Notes: generated from the letters alone by a model not told the origin. A DNA stretch of 64,000 bases from Alistipes sp. (GCA_017436185.1 JAFSDP010000003.1:62001-126000); one strand, 5' to 3'. Counted from the stretch's first letter, positions 1-9,542 are shown. Translations and numbers: made by a program.

Positions 1-1
1 A

Positions 2-319
2 CTGCCCTTCGGCCTGGTTGTGATGTGTCTGGGACGTGTGGTCGGAGGATGGATAAGCCTTGGTTTGAATACCTACTACACCAAGAAACTGATCGGCTAC
101 GGCTTCTTTGCTCAGATGAAGGATTTTTCGCATATCCTGCTGCTGAGTTTGACGATGGGTGCTTTGGTATGGGGTGTTACGCAACTGCTGCCTGCGCTGT
201 GGATGAAGGTGGTTGTTGGTGTCGTGACGGGTGGTTGTGTCTATGCCGGTGGTGCCTACCTGTTGCGTTTTAGTGAAATGAAAGAGTTGTTGGCGCTTTT
301 GAAGCGCAAAGTAATGTAA
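2..319 (+). CDS. Wzx-type polysaccharide flippase, C-terminal end (partial)
   Basis: The reading frame is open from base 2 and runs off the left edge, so only the last ~105 residues are seen. They form three or four hydrophobic segments with short polar links and end in a lysine-rich cytoplasmic tail (KELLALLKRK), as in lipid-linked oligosaccharide flippases of the MATE/MVF superfamily. Such proteins move undecaprenyl-linked repeat units across the inner membrane. A GTG at 20 exists, but the frame clearly continues upstream. It is followed after 8 bases by a glycosyltransferase, which fits an O-antigen or capsule operon. The family call rests on context and hydrophobicity, because no diagnostic motif lies in the visible part. 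Confidence 0.6.
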   Translation: MPFGLVVMCLGRVVGGWISLGLNTYYTKKLIGYGFFAQMKDFSHILLLSLTMGALVWGVTQLLPALWMKVVVGVVTGGCVYAGGAYLLRFSEMKELLALLKRKVM

Positions 320-327
320 ACACTAAA

Positions 328-1317
328 ATGAATTACGCTCCAATTATTATCCCTACACTCTCCCGTGATAAGCATTTTATTAGACTGATGGAGAGCCTAC
401 GAAAAAATTCTTGGGCGAAATATACAGATGTGTATGTAGCATTAGATTACCCTCCTTCGGAAAAATATATAGAAGGCTACACTCGAATAGTGGAATATTT
501 GTCTAATCCGTTTCCCGAATTTGCAAATTTATATGTTGTAAAACGTTCGCATAACTATGGTGCGGCTCTTAACTCTCGAGATATAAGAGAATATGTGCTA
601 ACACGATACGATCGGTTTATTAGAACGGATGACGATGTGGAGTTTTCTCCTAATTTTCTCGAGTATATGAATAAATGCTTGGATTATTATGAGAATAATC
701 CCAATGTCATAGCTGTTACAGGATATTCTTATCCTATAAGGTGGAAGGTAGAGAATGGCGCAAATGTAACGACCGAGAATTTTAGTTGTCCGATGTGGGG
801 AACTGGTTTCTGGAAATCGAAACTGAAAGATATAGATTGTTTCATAACATCTGGTGGCCTCGCATTCAAAGATAGGCGGATGTTGTTAAGCCCTTTTGCA
901 AAAATGACCAAAAGATGTCAGTGGGAATATGTGTTATTTTGTATGACACAAGATATTTCAACGACCCTGGCTTCCAAATTGACAGACGTTTCAATGCGAA
1001 TGTTCACGGCAATTCAAGATAAATATGTAGTAGTTCCCACTGTGAGTAAAGTTAGAAACTGGGGATTTGATGGTTCGGGCTTGTATTGTCCTGATAATTC
1101 TGCCGCCCAAGATAGAACAACCGCACTGGATTTTCCGTATGAGCGTCAAGAAATTGATCAAGACGAGCATTTTGCTTTAAGGCCGGAAACGAATTTCCCG
1201 TCGAAATATGTTAAAGCAAACAGAAGAAAGATGAATGTGTTCGATTCTATCCCGATAAAAGCGCATTTTTTCATAAACGCTAAACGTTTATATCGATTGC
1301 TTTTTGGAGCTAAATAA
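328..1317 (+). CDS. Glycosyltransferase, GT-A fold (GT2-like)
   Basis: 329-residue protein that starts with a hydrophobic strand (APIIIPTLSR), carries a DDD metal/nucleotide-sugar motif at residues 101-103 and a CPMWGTGFW segment near 154-162 that resembles the acceptor loop of GT-A transferases. No membrane segment is evident, so it probably works at the cytoplasmic face on a lipid-linked oligosaccharide. Donor and acceptor sugars cannot be read from the sequence. The gene lies 8 bases behind the flippase end and its stop is 13 bases before the next start. Base composition is markedly AT-rich compared with the genes after 9875, which suggests acquisition as part of a variable glycan cassette. 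Confidence 0.75.
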   Translation: MNYAPIIIPTLSRDKHFIRLMESLRKNSWAKYTDVYVALDYPPSEKYIEGYTRIVEYLSNPFPEFANLYVVKRSHNYGAALNSRDIREYVLTRYDRFIRTDDDVEFSPNFLEYMNKCLDYYENNPNVIAVTGYSYPIRWKVENGANVTTENFSCPMWGTGFWKSKLKDIDCFITSGGLAFKDRRMLLSPFAKMTKRCQWEYVLFCMTQDISTTLASKLTDVSMRMFTAIQDKYVVVPTVSKVRNWGFDGSGLYCPDNSAAQDRTTALDFPYERQEIDQDEHFALRPETNFPSKYVKANRRKMNVFDSIPIKAHFFINAKRLYRLLFGAK

Positions 1318-1330
1318 GCCTTACTCACAA

Positions 1331-2269
1331 ATGGTTATGAAAATTATTCCCATAGCTTTTGCTTTCGACAATAATTTGGTGATGCCGGCGTGTGTCTGTT
1401 TGTCGTCATTGATGATGAATGCCAAGCCGGATACCTTTTATGACATCTTTATCCTGCATTCTGAAAAGGAGAACTTGCGGAAGGACGAGTTGAATAAGTT
1501 GCCCAAACACTATCCCAATTGCCGAATTCAGTATCGGACAGTTGGTGATTTGTTTGATAATGCATTTGAAATTAGAGGCATTACTACTCCTGCTTACTAC
1601 CGGTTGCTTATTCCGGAGTTGATACCGGAATACGATAAGGTAATCTATGCCGATGCAGATATTATTTTTCGGATGGATTTGAGCGATTTGTACGCAGCGG
1701 ATCTTGGGGAAAACTATGTGGCGGCGACGAAGGATTTAGGACTGAATATTGGCGATGATGGTCGAAAATATATTCAATCCGTAGAAGGTTTGCCGTTAGG
1801 GCGTTATCTGCAATCGGGTTTTATCGTTTTGAACAATAGTACAATACGTCAAGACGATTTGGTTTCACGATTTAAGGATCTTGCGAAACGAAAACTCAAA
1901 TATCAAGACCAGGATATTTTGAATTTGGCGTGCGGAGAGCGTGTAATGTATTTGCCGGCCAAATACAATATGACAGATTACACGTTCTATTATGCGATGC
2001 GAGAGACGGAAAAACTAACAGGCTATCTAACGACCGAGGAGTTACCCGACGCGATTTGCAACGGAAATTTGCATTTTAATGGTCATAAGCCCTGGAAGAA
2101 ATACTGCGTCAATTTCGATATTTGGTGGGAGTACTACCGCAAGTCGCCCTATTTCGACGAGAAATTCTATTTCGAATTCTTTTATTCGAAACTCAATGAG
2201 TTGGACCAACTCTCATTGTGGAAGAGAGTAAAAATTTTAGTTCGCTATTTTTTGTATGGGCAAAAGTAA
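1331..2269 (+). CDS. Glycosyltransferase family 8 (LPS galactosyl/glucosyltransferase-like)
   Basis: 312 residues from the ATG at 1331 (a second ATG at 1337 is possible; a TTG at 1304 would overlap the previous gene and add a non-conserved leader). GT8 hallmarks are clear: PAYYRLLIPELI near 88-98, the metal-binding DAD at 108-110 in YADADI, and the C-terminal HFNGHKPWK at 248-256. GT8 enzymes are retaining transferases that add galactose or glucose to LPS cores and related glycans. The last 14 bases overlap the next glycosyltransferase, so translation is probably coupled. Sugar specificity is unknown. Confidence 0.85.
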   Translation: MVMKIIPIAFAFDNNLVMPACVCLSSLMMNAKPDTFYDIFILHSEKENLRKDELNKLPKHYPNCRIQYRTVGDLFDNAFEIRGITTPAYYRLLIPELIPEYDKVIYADADIIFRMDLSDLYAADLGENYVAATKDLGLNIGDDGRKYIQSVEGLPLGRYLQSGFIVLNNSTIRQDDLVSRFKDLAKRKLKYQDQDILNLACGERVMYLPAKYNMTDYTFYYAMRETEKLTGYLTTEELPDAICNGNLHFNGHKPWKKYCVNFDIWWEYYRKSPYFDEKFYFEFFYSKLNELDQLSLWKRVKILVRYFLYGQK

Positions 2270-3245
2270 AGTCTCGGTTATCGTCCCCATATATAATGTT
2301 GCTACCTATGTGGAGCGATGTGTGCGTTCGCTTTTTGAGCAGACGCTACAAGAAATTGAATATATCTTTGTGGATGATGCATCTCCCGATGATAGTATCT
2401 CCATTGTCAAGCAAATTATGACGGAGTATCCAGAGCGAGCAAGGCACAGTCGTATTGTAGTTCACGATGAGAATAAAGGTCTTCCCGCAGCAAGAAATAC
2501 GGGTATTAGTATTGCCTCCGGTGATTTTATAGTACATTGCGATAGTGATGATTGGGTTGAGAAGGATATGTATGAAAAGCTGTATAATGCTGCTATCACA
2601 AATAATAGCGACTACGTGGTTTGCGATTTTTATATGGAACTCCCCAATCAACAACTCAAGTATTCAACTGTAGATTCCATGATTGATAAAGTGGAATTAA
2701 TGAAGTGTTATATGACCTATGGCTGGAATGTTCTATGGAATGTATTGGCATCAAGAGAATTATATGAAAAATATGATCTAAGGGCATATGAAGGCCATAG
2801 CTTTTGTGAAGACTATGGCCTTTCCGTGAGGCTGCTGTATTATGCTCAAAAGTATATTCGATTATCGTTGCCTCTATACCATTACAATCGCTGTAATCTT
2901 AGCAGTATCGTTTCTAATGCAAACTCCTCGCATTCATTAGCTAGAAATACAGAATCTCAAATCTATATTTACGATCAAATAAATAACTTTTTTAGAGACA
3001 ATCAAACTTATTTTGAACTTGAACGAGAATTGGCTTGGCGTATGCTTTCAGCAAAAAGAGGTTGGTTGTATATTCCTGAAAAATGGGAGATGTATCGAAG
3101 TGTAGAGCCAGCTTCAAATAAATATATTTGGTCGAACCCATTATGCAGTATAAAAGATAAAATTTGTCAAACATTGATTTTGTCTAAATGGACAGCCCCG
3201 TTAATAAAGATTATAAAGATTGTTGATGCAATAGTACATAAATAA
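2256..3245 (+). CDS. Glycosyltransferase family 2
   Basis: 329 residues. The N-terminal GT2 domain shows VSVIVPIYNV, the VDDASPDDS nucleotide-binding strand, NKGLPAARNTG and the metal-binding DSDD at 96-99. The C-terminal third is aromatic and variable, as expected for acceptor recognition. The start overlaps the GT8 gene by 14 bases. The first 110 residues are very similar in layout to the GT2 at 4977, but this copy is much richer in A and T, so the two look like paralogues with different histories rather than a recent tandem duplication. Confidence 0.88.
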   Translation: MGKSKVSVIVPIYNVATYVERCVRSLFEQTLQEIEYIFVDDASPDDSISIVKQIMTEYPERARHSRIVVHDENKGLPAARNTGISIASGDFIVHCDSDDWVEKDMYEKLYNAAITNNSDYVVCDFYMELPNQQLKYSTVDSMIDKVELMKCYMTYGWNVLWNVLASRELYEKYDLRAYEGHSFCEDYGLSVRLLYYAQKYIRLSLPLYHYNRCNLSSIVSNANSSHSLARNTESQIYIYDQINNFFRDNQTYFELERELAWRMLSAKRGWLYIPEKWEMYRSVEPASNKYIWSNPLCSIKDKICQTLILSKWTAPLIKIIKIVDAIVHK

Positions 3246-3249
3246 CATA

Positions 3250-3987
3250 ATGAAGACCTGGATTATCAATCTGAAGAAAGACGCGGAGCGTCGCGCCCAT
3301 ATGGCTCAAATTTGTAAGAAGTATGATTTAGATTACGAATTTGTCGATGCTGTGTATGGTAAAGCTCTTACGGATACACAAATTGAAGATCAATTCGATC
3401 GGACGCTATCGTATAAGCGTTATGGGAGAGTGTTGAATCTTGGAGAAATAGGATGTACGCTGAGTCATTATAAGTGCTACCAGAATCTCCTGAAATCTAA
3501 TGAACCGTATGTACTGATATTGGAGGATGATATAACGATTGTGGGAGAAATGTCTGTATTACCCCAATGTGCAAATCTATTAAATTCGGAAGACCCCATC
3601 ATCCTTTTTCTTAGTGGCGACTATTGGTGGTATCGCAAAAAAAATGTTAATGGGGTATGTGTTGCAAATGTATTTGATGCTGTTGGCTCTTATGCATATT
3701 TGATAAATCGCGCAGCAGCACGACTCATAATAAAATTGAATACGCCTCCGTCGTGTGTTGCTGATCATTGGTCTTTATATAGAGCTCAAGGAATAGAACT
3801 TAAGGCAATTTTCCCGTATGTTATAGATGCGAATATTGTGTCATTTTCAAGTACAATAAAACAAGAAACGTTCGGTGAAAACAGAACAAATATGTCTATT
3901 AAGATGCTGATTCCTGCATATTGGAACGCTTTTGTAAAAAAAATACTTCTCAAGACAGGGCGTTTTGTAAGCAAAATACGTAAATAA
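3250..3987 (+). CDS. Glycosyltransferase family 25 (LPS biosynthesis)
   Basis: 245 residues. The start MKTWIINLKKDAERR, the GEIGCTLSH block at 65-73 and the EDD metal motif at 92-94 within ILEDDI are diagnostic for GT25, the family of beta-galactosyltransferases such as LgtB/LgtE of neisserial lipooligosaccharide. The family usually works in the cytoplasm on LPS-type acceptors. The gene is 4 bases behind the preceding GT2 and 9 bases before the acyltransferase start. It is AT-rich like its neighbours. The linkage formed cannot be deduced. Confidence 0.85.
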   Translation: MKTWIINLKKDAERRAHMAQICKKYDLDYEFVDAVYGKALTDTQIEDQFDRTLSYKRYGRVLNLGEIGCTLSHYKCYQNLLKSNEPYVLILEDDITIVGEMSVLPQCANLLNSEDPIILFLSGDYWWYRKKNVNGVCVANVFDAVGSYAYLINRAAARLIIKLNTPPSCVADHWSLYRAQGIELKAIFPYVIDANIVSFSSTIKQETFGENRTNMSIKMLIPAYWNAFVKKILLKTGRFVSKIRK

Positions 3988-3996
3988 AGGTTGCAA

Positions 3997-4980
3997 ATGC
4001 TTAGGATTGAACGTTCTAATTTTAATAATATCGATCTCATAAAAGTCTGTATGGCTGTCTTGGTCGTAGCTATACATACTGGAGTTTACTGCTGTTTTGT
4101 GAATGATTTATTCAATCAAGTAGGAAATGCGTTGGTTGCTTTGGCGGTCCCGTTTTTCTTTATTGCTTCCGGATTTTTCTTGTGGAGAAAAATTGCGGAT
4201 GCTACTCTTAACGAAAAAGTGGATCGTATTACAAAATGGGGTAAACATACCCTTAAGTTGTATTGCATATGGTCGTTGGTGTATCTTCCTTACGCAATTT
4301 ATGGTTTCGTTCGAGACGATCTCAGTTTGTTTAGCTCCATAGCTTTGTATGTTCGCAACTTTATCTTTGTAGGTGAAAATTTTTGGTCTTGGCCATTGTG
4401 GTACCTCTTGGCAATGATTGTCGCTGCAGTGATAATTTTTCTATTGGTGAAGGTTGGTTTTAAAACATACCAGATATTTATAGTTGCATTATTACTGGCG
4501 ACTAGTGGAATTGTTATTGATGCAATTCATGCACAGGGAGGATTAGATGGTTATTTTTCTGTTTTTAAGACTACGCGAAATGGTTTTTTTGTCGGATTCC
4601 CGTATATTGTAATGGGAATGTTCATCGCAGAATATGGGGTTATATCCTCTAAATACTGGTTGGCTACCTTGTTCGCAATCGGTTTTATCTTTACGGTTAT
4701 AGGGGTGCCAAACCTCTCTTGGATAGTAAATTACCTTCTTTTTTCCTTAGTCATACAAATGAACATAAAGAATCGATTAGGTGATTTTTATGGAGACTTA
4801 CGTTTGGCTAGCGTCGTGATTTATTTTACCCATATGCTGTGGGTTGGATTGATAACAATACTTTATCCGGGCCTGGCTCCCTATTGGATGTTTGTTGCAG
4901 CGGTTGCACTTTCGTTTGCAACTGCATATCTGGTCATTCGCAACAAAGAGACTGCTGTTGTGAAATTTTGTTTTAGATGA
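3997..4980 (+). CDS. Acyltransferase-3 family membrane O-acetyltransferase
   Basis: 327 residues from the ATG at 3997 (the TTG at 3991 would add only two residues). The protein begins with a short polar lead and then NNIDLIKVCMAVLVVAIHTG, the typical first membrane helix of PF01757 acyltransferases with the conserved histidine, followed by about nine more hydrophobic segments. Members transfer acetyl or other acyl groups from the cytoplasm to glycans. Here the likely target is a hydroxyl of the polysaccharide repeat unit. The stop overlaps the next ATG by 4 bases. The family call is firm; the acyl group and acceptor are inference. Confidence 0.8.
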   Translation: MLRIERSNFNNIDLIKVCMAVLVVAIHTGVYCCFVNDLFNQVGNALVALAVPFFFIASGFFLWRKIADATLNEKVDRITKWGKHTLKLYCIWSLVYLPYAIYGFVRDDLSLFSSIALYVRNFIFVGENFWSWPLWYLLAMIVAAVIIFLLVKVGFKTYQIFIVALLLATSGIVIDAIHAQGGLDGYFSVFKTTRNGFFVGFPYIVMGMFIAEYGVISSKYWLATLFAIGFIFTVIGVPNLSWIVNYLLFSLVIQMNIKNRLGDFYGDLRLASVVIYFTHMLWVGLITILYPGLAPYWMFVAAVALSFATAYLVIRNKETAVVKFCFR

Positions 4981-5957
4981 TGAAAGTCTCTGTCATAGTT
5001 CCTATTTACAAGGTTGAGGGTTTTATTGAGCGATGTGTGCGGTCGTTGATGGAGCAGACGCTCGACGAGGTGGAGTATATCTTTGTGGATGATGCTTCGC
5101 CCGACCAAAGTATTGCCATTTTGCAGCGCACGTTGGCCGATTATCCCGAGCGGGCAAATCAGGTGCGCATCCTGACTCACGAGCAAAACAAGGGCCTTCC
5201 TGCTGCTCGCAACACCGGTTTGGAGGTGGCGCAGGGTGAGTATATCTTCCACTGCGACAGTGATGACTATGTGGAGCGTGAAATGTTGGCCGAGATGTAC
5301 GAGGCGGCCAAACAGGATGATGCGGACTATCTTTGGAGCGATTTTTTTCTTTCGTTCGAGCAAAACGAGCGTTATATGAAGGTTCGCAGTTATGCCACAA
5401 CCGAGGAGGCGTTGAATGGCGTATTGGACGGGGCGATGAAATACAACGTGTGGAATAAGTTGGTGCGACGATCGCTCTATACCGAAAACGCCGTTCGTTT
5501 CCCTTCGGGCCACAGCATGGGTGAGGATATGACGATGATACGGTTGTTGGCGTGTGCCAAGCGTGTTGCCTATATCCCCAAGGCCTATTATCACTATGTG
5601 CGGCTTAATATGTCGGCGCTGACGCAAACCTTCTCGGAGCGTCATCTGGTCGATATTCGCTACAACGTGGATGAGACGGTGACCTTCCTGCGAGCTCGGT
5701 TTGGGGCTGCAATGGAGGCGCCGATTGCACGCTTTCAGTTGAGCGTGAAGCTGCCCTTTATTATCAGTGACAAACGTTCTGATTATCGCCGCTGGACAGA
5801 GTGGTATCCGGAGTCGAATCGCTATATCTGGAGTGCCACAACGTTGCCGTGGCGTACCAAGATGCTGCAATGGCTGGCTGCAAAACAACAGTTCTGGGCG
5901 GTGTGGCTCTACTACAAGGTGGTTTATAAGTTTATTTATGGCATAATATATCGTTAA
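4977..5957 (+). CDS. Glycosyltransferase family 2
   Basis: 326 residues, start at 4977 inside the stop of the acyltransferase (ATGA overlap); the second in-frame ATG at 4980 is equally possible. GT2 signatures are VSVIVPIYKV, VDDASPDQS, NKGLPAARNTG and DSDD at 94-97. It shares these blocks and the ERCVRSL and DYPERA segments with the GT2 at 2256, so both probably derive from one ancestor. Unlike that copy it is GC-balanced, close to the genome average seen after 9875. Probable role: addition of one sugar to the lipid-linked repeat unit. Specificity is unknown. Confidence 0.87.
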   Translation: MMKVSVIVPIYKVEGFIERCVRSLMEQTLDEVEYIFVDDASPDQSIAILQRTLADYPERANQVRILTHEQNKGLPAARNTGLEVAQGEYIFHCDSDDYVEREMLAEMYEAAKQDDADYLWSDFFLSFEQNERYMKVRSYATTEEALNGVLDGAMKYNVWNKLVRRSLYTENAVRFPSGHSMGEDMTMIRLLACAKRVAYIPKAYYHYVRLNMSALTQTFSERHLVDIRYNVDETVTFLRARFGAAMEAPIARFQLSVKLPFIISDKRSDYRRWTEWYPESNRYIWSATTLPWRTKMLQWLAAKQQFWAVWLYYKVVYKFIYGIIYR

Positions 5958-5958
5958 A

Positions 5959-7251
5959 ATGCTGAAATATATACAGATTGCGATAGGTGTAATCATCACG
6001 AGTTTTTACTTTTTCCCCTTTGAATTTACTTTCCTGCCGGGCGTGAATACCAAGATGGCAATGGCCGGTATTGGTTTGGTGGTCTTGGGTTTTCAGTTGG
6101 GAAAAGCGAGAAACTCGATTTTTAGTAAGGATGCAGTGACCATCTCGATGTATGCTTTGGTGGTCTCCTTTACCAGTTTTGTAGCCGTCACGTTGAATGA
6201 GACGCGGGATTATACCTATGTTTCGTACATAATCTCAATGTGGGTTTGGTTGAGCGCAGCCTATGTAGCGGTGATGTATATGCGTAAGGTGCACGGATAT
6301 ATCTCTGTCGAGTTGGTTTGTAACTACCTGATTGCCGTGTGTGTATTCCAGTGTGTATCGGCTATTTTGGTGGATTTTTATGTGCCGTTTCGTCTTTTAG
6401 TCCATTCTACGGTGGCAGAAATGCAGGAGGTGTGGTTGCAAGAAAGATTACATGGCGTAGGCGCCCATCTTGATCCTGCGGGAGCTCGTTTCGCCGTGGC
6501 TTTGGTGGTGATAGCATACCTATGTACTCAATTGATGGAAACGCCACGCAGAAAATATGTCGTATGTTATATCCTTGCGTTCTTCATAATTGCCGTGGTG
6601 GGAAATATGATTGCACGTACAACGACTGTTGGAATCGTTCTGGCTGTTGCCTATATCATCTTTGCATTGGGACTGCATCGTTTATCTTTCAATCGCTCGG
6701 TGTGGCGCTTGGCGCTATGGGGTGTGGTTGCATTATTGGTTGTTGTCCCCATAGTCGTATGGTTCTATAATAATAACGAACAGGTGCATGACAACCTGCG
6801 TTTTGCCTTTGAGGGCTTCTTTTCGTTAGCGGAGACAGGTGAATGGGAGGTTCGTTCAAACGAAATTTTAAGAAACATGGTGGTCTTTCCTGATAATGCA
6901 AAGACATGGTGGATTGGTGATGGGTATATGATTAACCCCGAGGGTATTGATCCGTATTATACTGGCCCCAGTTTCCACGGGTATTATATGCAAACAGATA
7001 TTGGCTACCTGCGTTTTATCTTCTATTCGGGTATTCCGGGTGTGTTGGCGATGATGGCTTTTATATGGAAGGCCGGCCGTATATGTATGCAAAAAAATCC
7101 ACATCTTGCAACGTTGTTCTGGCTCTTCCTGGCCGTCAATTTTACGGTGTGGTTTAAAGTTTCAACCGATATCTTTTTGGTCTTTGCGCTCTTTTTAGTG
7201 CTCGACAGAGTTCGGCCGGAAGAGGACACTTTGGCGAGTTCCGAATTGTGA
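5959..7251 (+). CDS. Wzy-like O-antigen/capsule polymerase
   Basis: 430 residues, strongly hydrophobic throughout with about ten to twelve membrane segments and one larger polar loop (near residues 275-345) before the last helices. This layout, the gene order next to a flippase and glycosyltransferases, and the lack of any other polymerase in the operon make it the best candidate for the Wzy polymerase, which joins repeat units at the periplasmic face. Wzy proteins have almost no conserved motif, so the call depends on topology and context. It begins 1 base after the preceding stop, and its own stop overlaps the GTG start of the next gene. Confidence 0.7.
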   Translation: MLKYIQIAIGVIITSFYFFPFEFTFLPGVNTKMAMAGIGLVVLGFQLGKARNSIFSKDAVTISMYALVVSFTSFVAVTLNETRDYTYVSYIISMWVWLSAAYVAVMYMRKVHGYISVELVCNYLIAVCVFQCVSAILVDFYVPFRLLVHSTVAEMQEVWLQERLHGVGAHLDPAGARFAVALVVIAYLCTQLMETPRRKYVVCYILAFFIIAVVGNMIARTTTVGIVLAVAYIIFALGLHRLSFNRSVWRLALWGVVALLVVVPIVVWFYNNNEQVHDNLRFAFEGFFSLAETGEWEVRSNEILRNMVVFPDNAKTWWIGDGYMINPEGIDPYYTGPSFHGYYMQTDIGYLRFIFYSGIPGVLAMMAFIWKAGRICMQKNPHLATLFWLFLAVNFTVWFKVSTDIFLVFALFLVLDRVRPEEDTLASSEL

Positions 7252-8378
7252 AAATCCTCTATTGCATAGCCGGAACGAGTAATTCCGGAGGAATGGAACG
7301 GGTGTTGGCCAACAAAGCCAACTATCTGGTGCAACACGGATATGAGGTGGTGATTGTGACCACCGATCAGCGTGGCGCAGCTCCGTTCTTTGCACTTGAT
7401 AGCCGGATTCGTTGCATTGACTTGGCGGTTAATTATGAGGAAAACAACGGCAAATCGTTCTTCAATAAACTCGTAAAATATCCCTATAAGCAATACGCAC
7501 ATCGTCGGCGTTTAAGGAAGGTGTTACTTGAAGAAAAACCGGATATAACGATTTCGATGTATTGCAACGAAGCTTCGTTTTTGGCGGGAATTCGAGACGG
7601 TAGCAAGAAGGTGTTAGAAATTCATTTCTCTAAATTCAAGCGACTGCAATATGCACGAACGGGGTTGTGGGGTTTGGTGGATAGATGGCGCACTCGCAAT
7701 GACGAGCGATTGGTGCAGCGTTACGATAAATTTGTGGTATTGACCGAAGAGGATCGTGGTTATTGGGGTAATCTTCCCAATATAATGGTGATCCCTAACG
7801 CTCGTACATTTACCCCGAAGAAGTATGCCTCGTTGGGGAAAAGGCGGGTTGTCTCCATCGGTCGATATTCCCACCAAAAGGGATTTGATCGATTGATAGC
7901 TGCTTGGCATATGGTGGCTGAACGTCATCCCGAGTGGGATTTGGATATTGTTGGAGGGGGCGAACTTAAAGAGGCGTTGCAGGCTCAAATTCGTACGCTT
8001 GGATTGGAACAAAAGATTCATTTGGTACCCCCGACAAGCGATATAGAGTCGATTTATACAGCGGCCTCTATATATGTCATGTCGTCCCGCTATGAGGGCT
8101 TGCCGATGGTCTTGTTGGAGGCCCAAGCTTTTGGATTGCCTATCGTGTCGTTCCGTTGCAAATGCGGTCCGTCAGATGTGGTAAGTTCCGGTGTGGACGG
8201 TTTTTTGGTTGAGGAGGGAAATATCCAAGGGTTGGCTGATGGCCTTATAAAGCTTATAGAATCGCCCGAGCTACGTCATCAAATGGGGACTGTCGCCATT
8301 CGGTCCTCGGCTCGTTTCGATGAGCAACGCATTATGAATTGTTGGATGGAACTGTTTAATACGTTGTCCAAACGATGA
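7248..8378 (+). CDS. Glycosyltransferase family 4
   Basis: 376 residues starting with GTG at 7248, overlapping the polymerase stop by 4 bases. GT-B fold signs are the N-terminal GGMERVLANKA loop, SIGRYSHQKGFDRLI at the start of the donor domain, and the EGLPMVLLEA motif (E-x7-E) that contacts the nucleotide sugar. GT4 enzymes are retaining and act at the cytoplasmic membrane face. It is most like the amylovoran/O-antigen type of GT4. The stop is in a 4-base ATGA overlap with the next GT4, so the polymerase and both GT4 genes form one coupled unit. Confidence 0.88.
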   Translation: MKILYCIAGTSNSGGMERVLANKANYLVQHGYEVVIVTTDQRGAAPFFALDSRIRCIDLAVNYEENNGKSFFNKLVKYPYKQYAHRRRLRKVLLEEKPDITISMYCNEASFLAGIRDGSKKVLEIHFSKFKRLQYARTGLWGLVDRWRTRNDERLVQRYDKFVVLTEEDRGYWGNLPNIMVIPNARTFTPKKYASLGKRRVVSIGRYSHQKGFDRLIAAWHMVAERHPEWDLDIVGGGELKEALQAQIRTLGLEQKIHLVPPTSDIESIYTAASIYVMSSRYEGLPMVLLEAQAFGLPIVSFRCKCGPSDVVSSGVDGFLVEEGNIQGLADGLIKLIESPELRHQMGTVAIRSSARFDEQRIMNCWMELFNTLSKR

Positions 8379-9478
8379 AAACAATTGTTTTGTCTACTGT
8401 GAATATCCGTAAAGGTGGCACATTGACCATTTTGCGGAGCTGCTTGGACTATTTATCCACGCAAGCTCAGCAGCAAGATTGGCGTATTGTAGCTCTGGTG
8501 CATAAGCAATCGTTGTGTGATTATCCCAACATAGAGTACATCGAGATGCCTCATACCATCAAAGGGTGGGGAAGGCGGTTGTGGTGCGAATACGTCACTA
8601 TGAAGCAGGTGTCGGAGCGGTTCCCGTCAATTGATTTGTGGCTATCGATGCACGATACCACACCACGTGTTACGGCAAAGCGACAAGCTGTCTATTGCCA
8701 AACTTCCTTCCCTTTCCTCAAGTGGCGATGGCGAGATTTGCTGTTCGATCCCAAAATCGTACTTTTTGCACTTTTTACACGTTTCGCATATCGCATCAAT
8801 ATCCATCGCAACAAATACTTAATAGTTCAAGCCGAATGGCTTCGTCGGGGTTTCTCGCAAATGTTTGGTGTTGAGGAGAGTCTGTTTATTGTAGCTCCTC
8901 CTCAAAAAGCGAAGATTGCACCCATAAGTGCTGTTCGGGTTGAGGATGGCAAAGTCCGCTTTTTCTTTGCTGCCACTCCCGATTGTCATAAAAATTTTGA
9001 GGCTGTTTGTCGAGCAGCAGAGATGTTGGCAGAGGAGGCTGATGCGTCTCAGTTCGAGGTGGCTATCACACTGAAGGGTGACGAAAACCGTTATGCAAAA
9101 TGGCTCTACAGCAAATGGGGAAGTTGTAAAAACATTAAGTTTGTCGGCTTTTTGAGCAAAGAGGAGTTGGCTCATTATTATGCAACGAGCGATTGCTTGA
9201 TCTTCCCCTCGCGCGTGGAGACTTGGGGCTTGCCCATTACAGAGTTTGCTGCGTATGGAAAGCCGATGCTGTTGGCCGATTTGCCCTATGCACACGAAAC
9301 TGCGGCAGGCTGTGATGAGGTCGCTTTTTTCGATCCCGAATGTCCGCAAACACTCGCAGAGGAGATGCGGAAAGTCATCCAGAAGGATTATTCCTCCTTT
9401 CACCCTGTGCCGTCTGCTCGTATCGCAGCTCCCGTGGCCACAGATTGGCACGAGTTGTTTGCTGCCTTGTTGGCGTAG
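8375..9478 (+). CDS. Glycosyltransferase family 4
   Basis: 367 residues. The N-terminal half begins KTIVLSTVNIRKGGTLTIL (a glycine loop of the GT-B acceptor domain) and the C-terminal half has a donor domain with ETWGLPITEFA (E-x7-E) and KPMLLAD. This is the last gene of the first polysaccharide module: an intrinsic terminator follows 27 bases later and the next gene has its own promoter. ATGA overlap with the preceding gene implies coupled translation. Donor sugar unknown. Confidence 0.85.
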   Translation: MKTIVLSTVNIRKGGTLTILRSCLDYLSTQAQQQDWRIVALVHKQSLCDYPNIEYIEMPHTIKGWGRRLWCEYVTMKQVSERFPSIDLWLSMHDTTPRVTAKRQAVYCQTSFPFLKWRWRDLLFDPKIVLFALFTRFAYRINIHRNKYLIVQAEWLRRGFSQMFGVEESLFIVAPPQKAKIAPISAVRVEDGKVRFFFAATPDCHKNFEAVCRAAEMLAEEADASQFEVAITLKGDENRYAKWLYSKWGSCKNIKFVGFLSKEELAHYYATSDCLIFPSRVETWGLPITEFAAYGKPMLLADLPYAHETAAGCDEVAFFDPECPQTLAEEMRKVIQKDYSSFHPVPSARIAAPVATDWHELFAALLA

Positions 9479-9505
9479 GCGAGCACTCCTTTTTTAGATT
9501 CTTAC

Positions 9506-9542
9506 AAAACCACCTGTCCGAGATTCGGGCGGGTGGTTTTTT
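9506..9542 (+). terminator. Intrinsic terminator closing the first glycan module
   Basis: Nine-base perfect arms (AAAACCACC at 9506-9514 and GGTGGTTTT at 9532-9540) enclose a 17-base loop, and the T run continues to 9542. It lies 27 bases after the last GT4 stop and separates the variable glycosyltransferase block from the export module. Confidence 0.8.

Noticed and set aside
1304..1330. TTG start giving a longer GT8 protein
   Set aside because: The extra residues overlap the previous gene and lie before the conserved first beta strand. ATG 1331 or 1337 fits the family.
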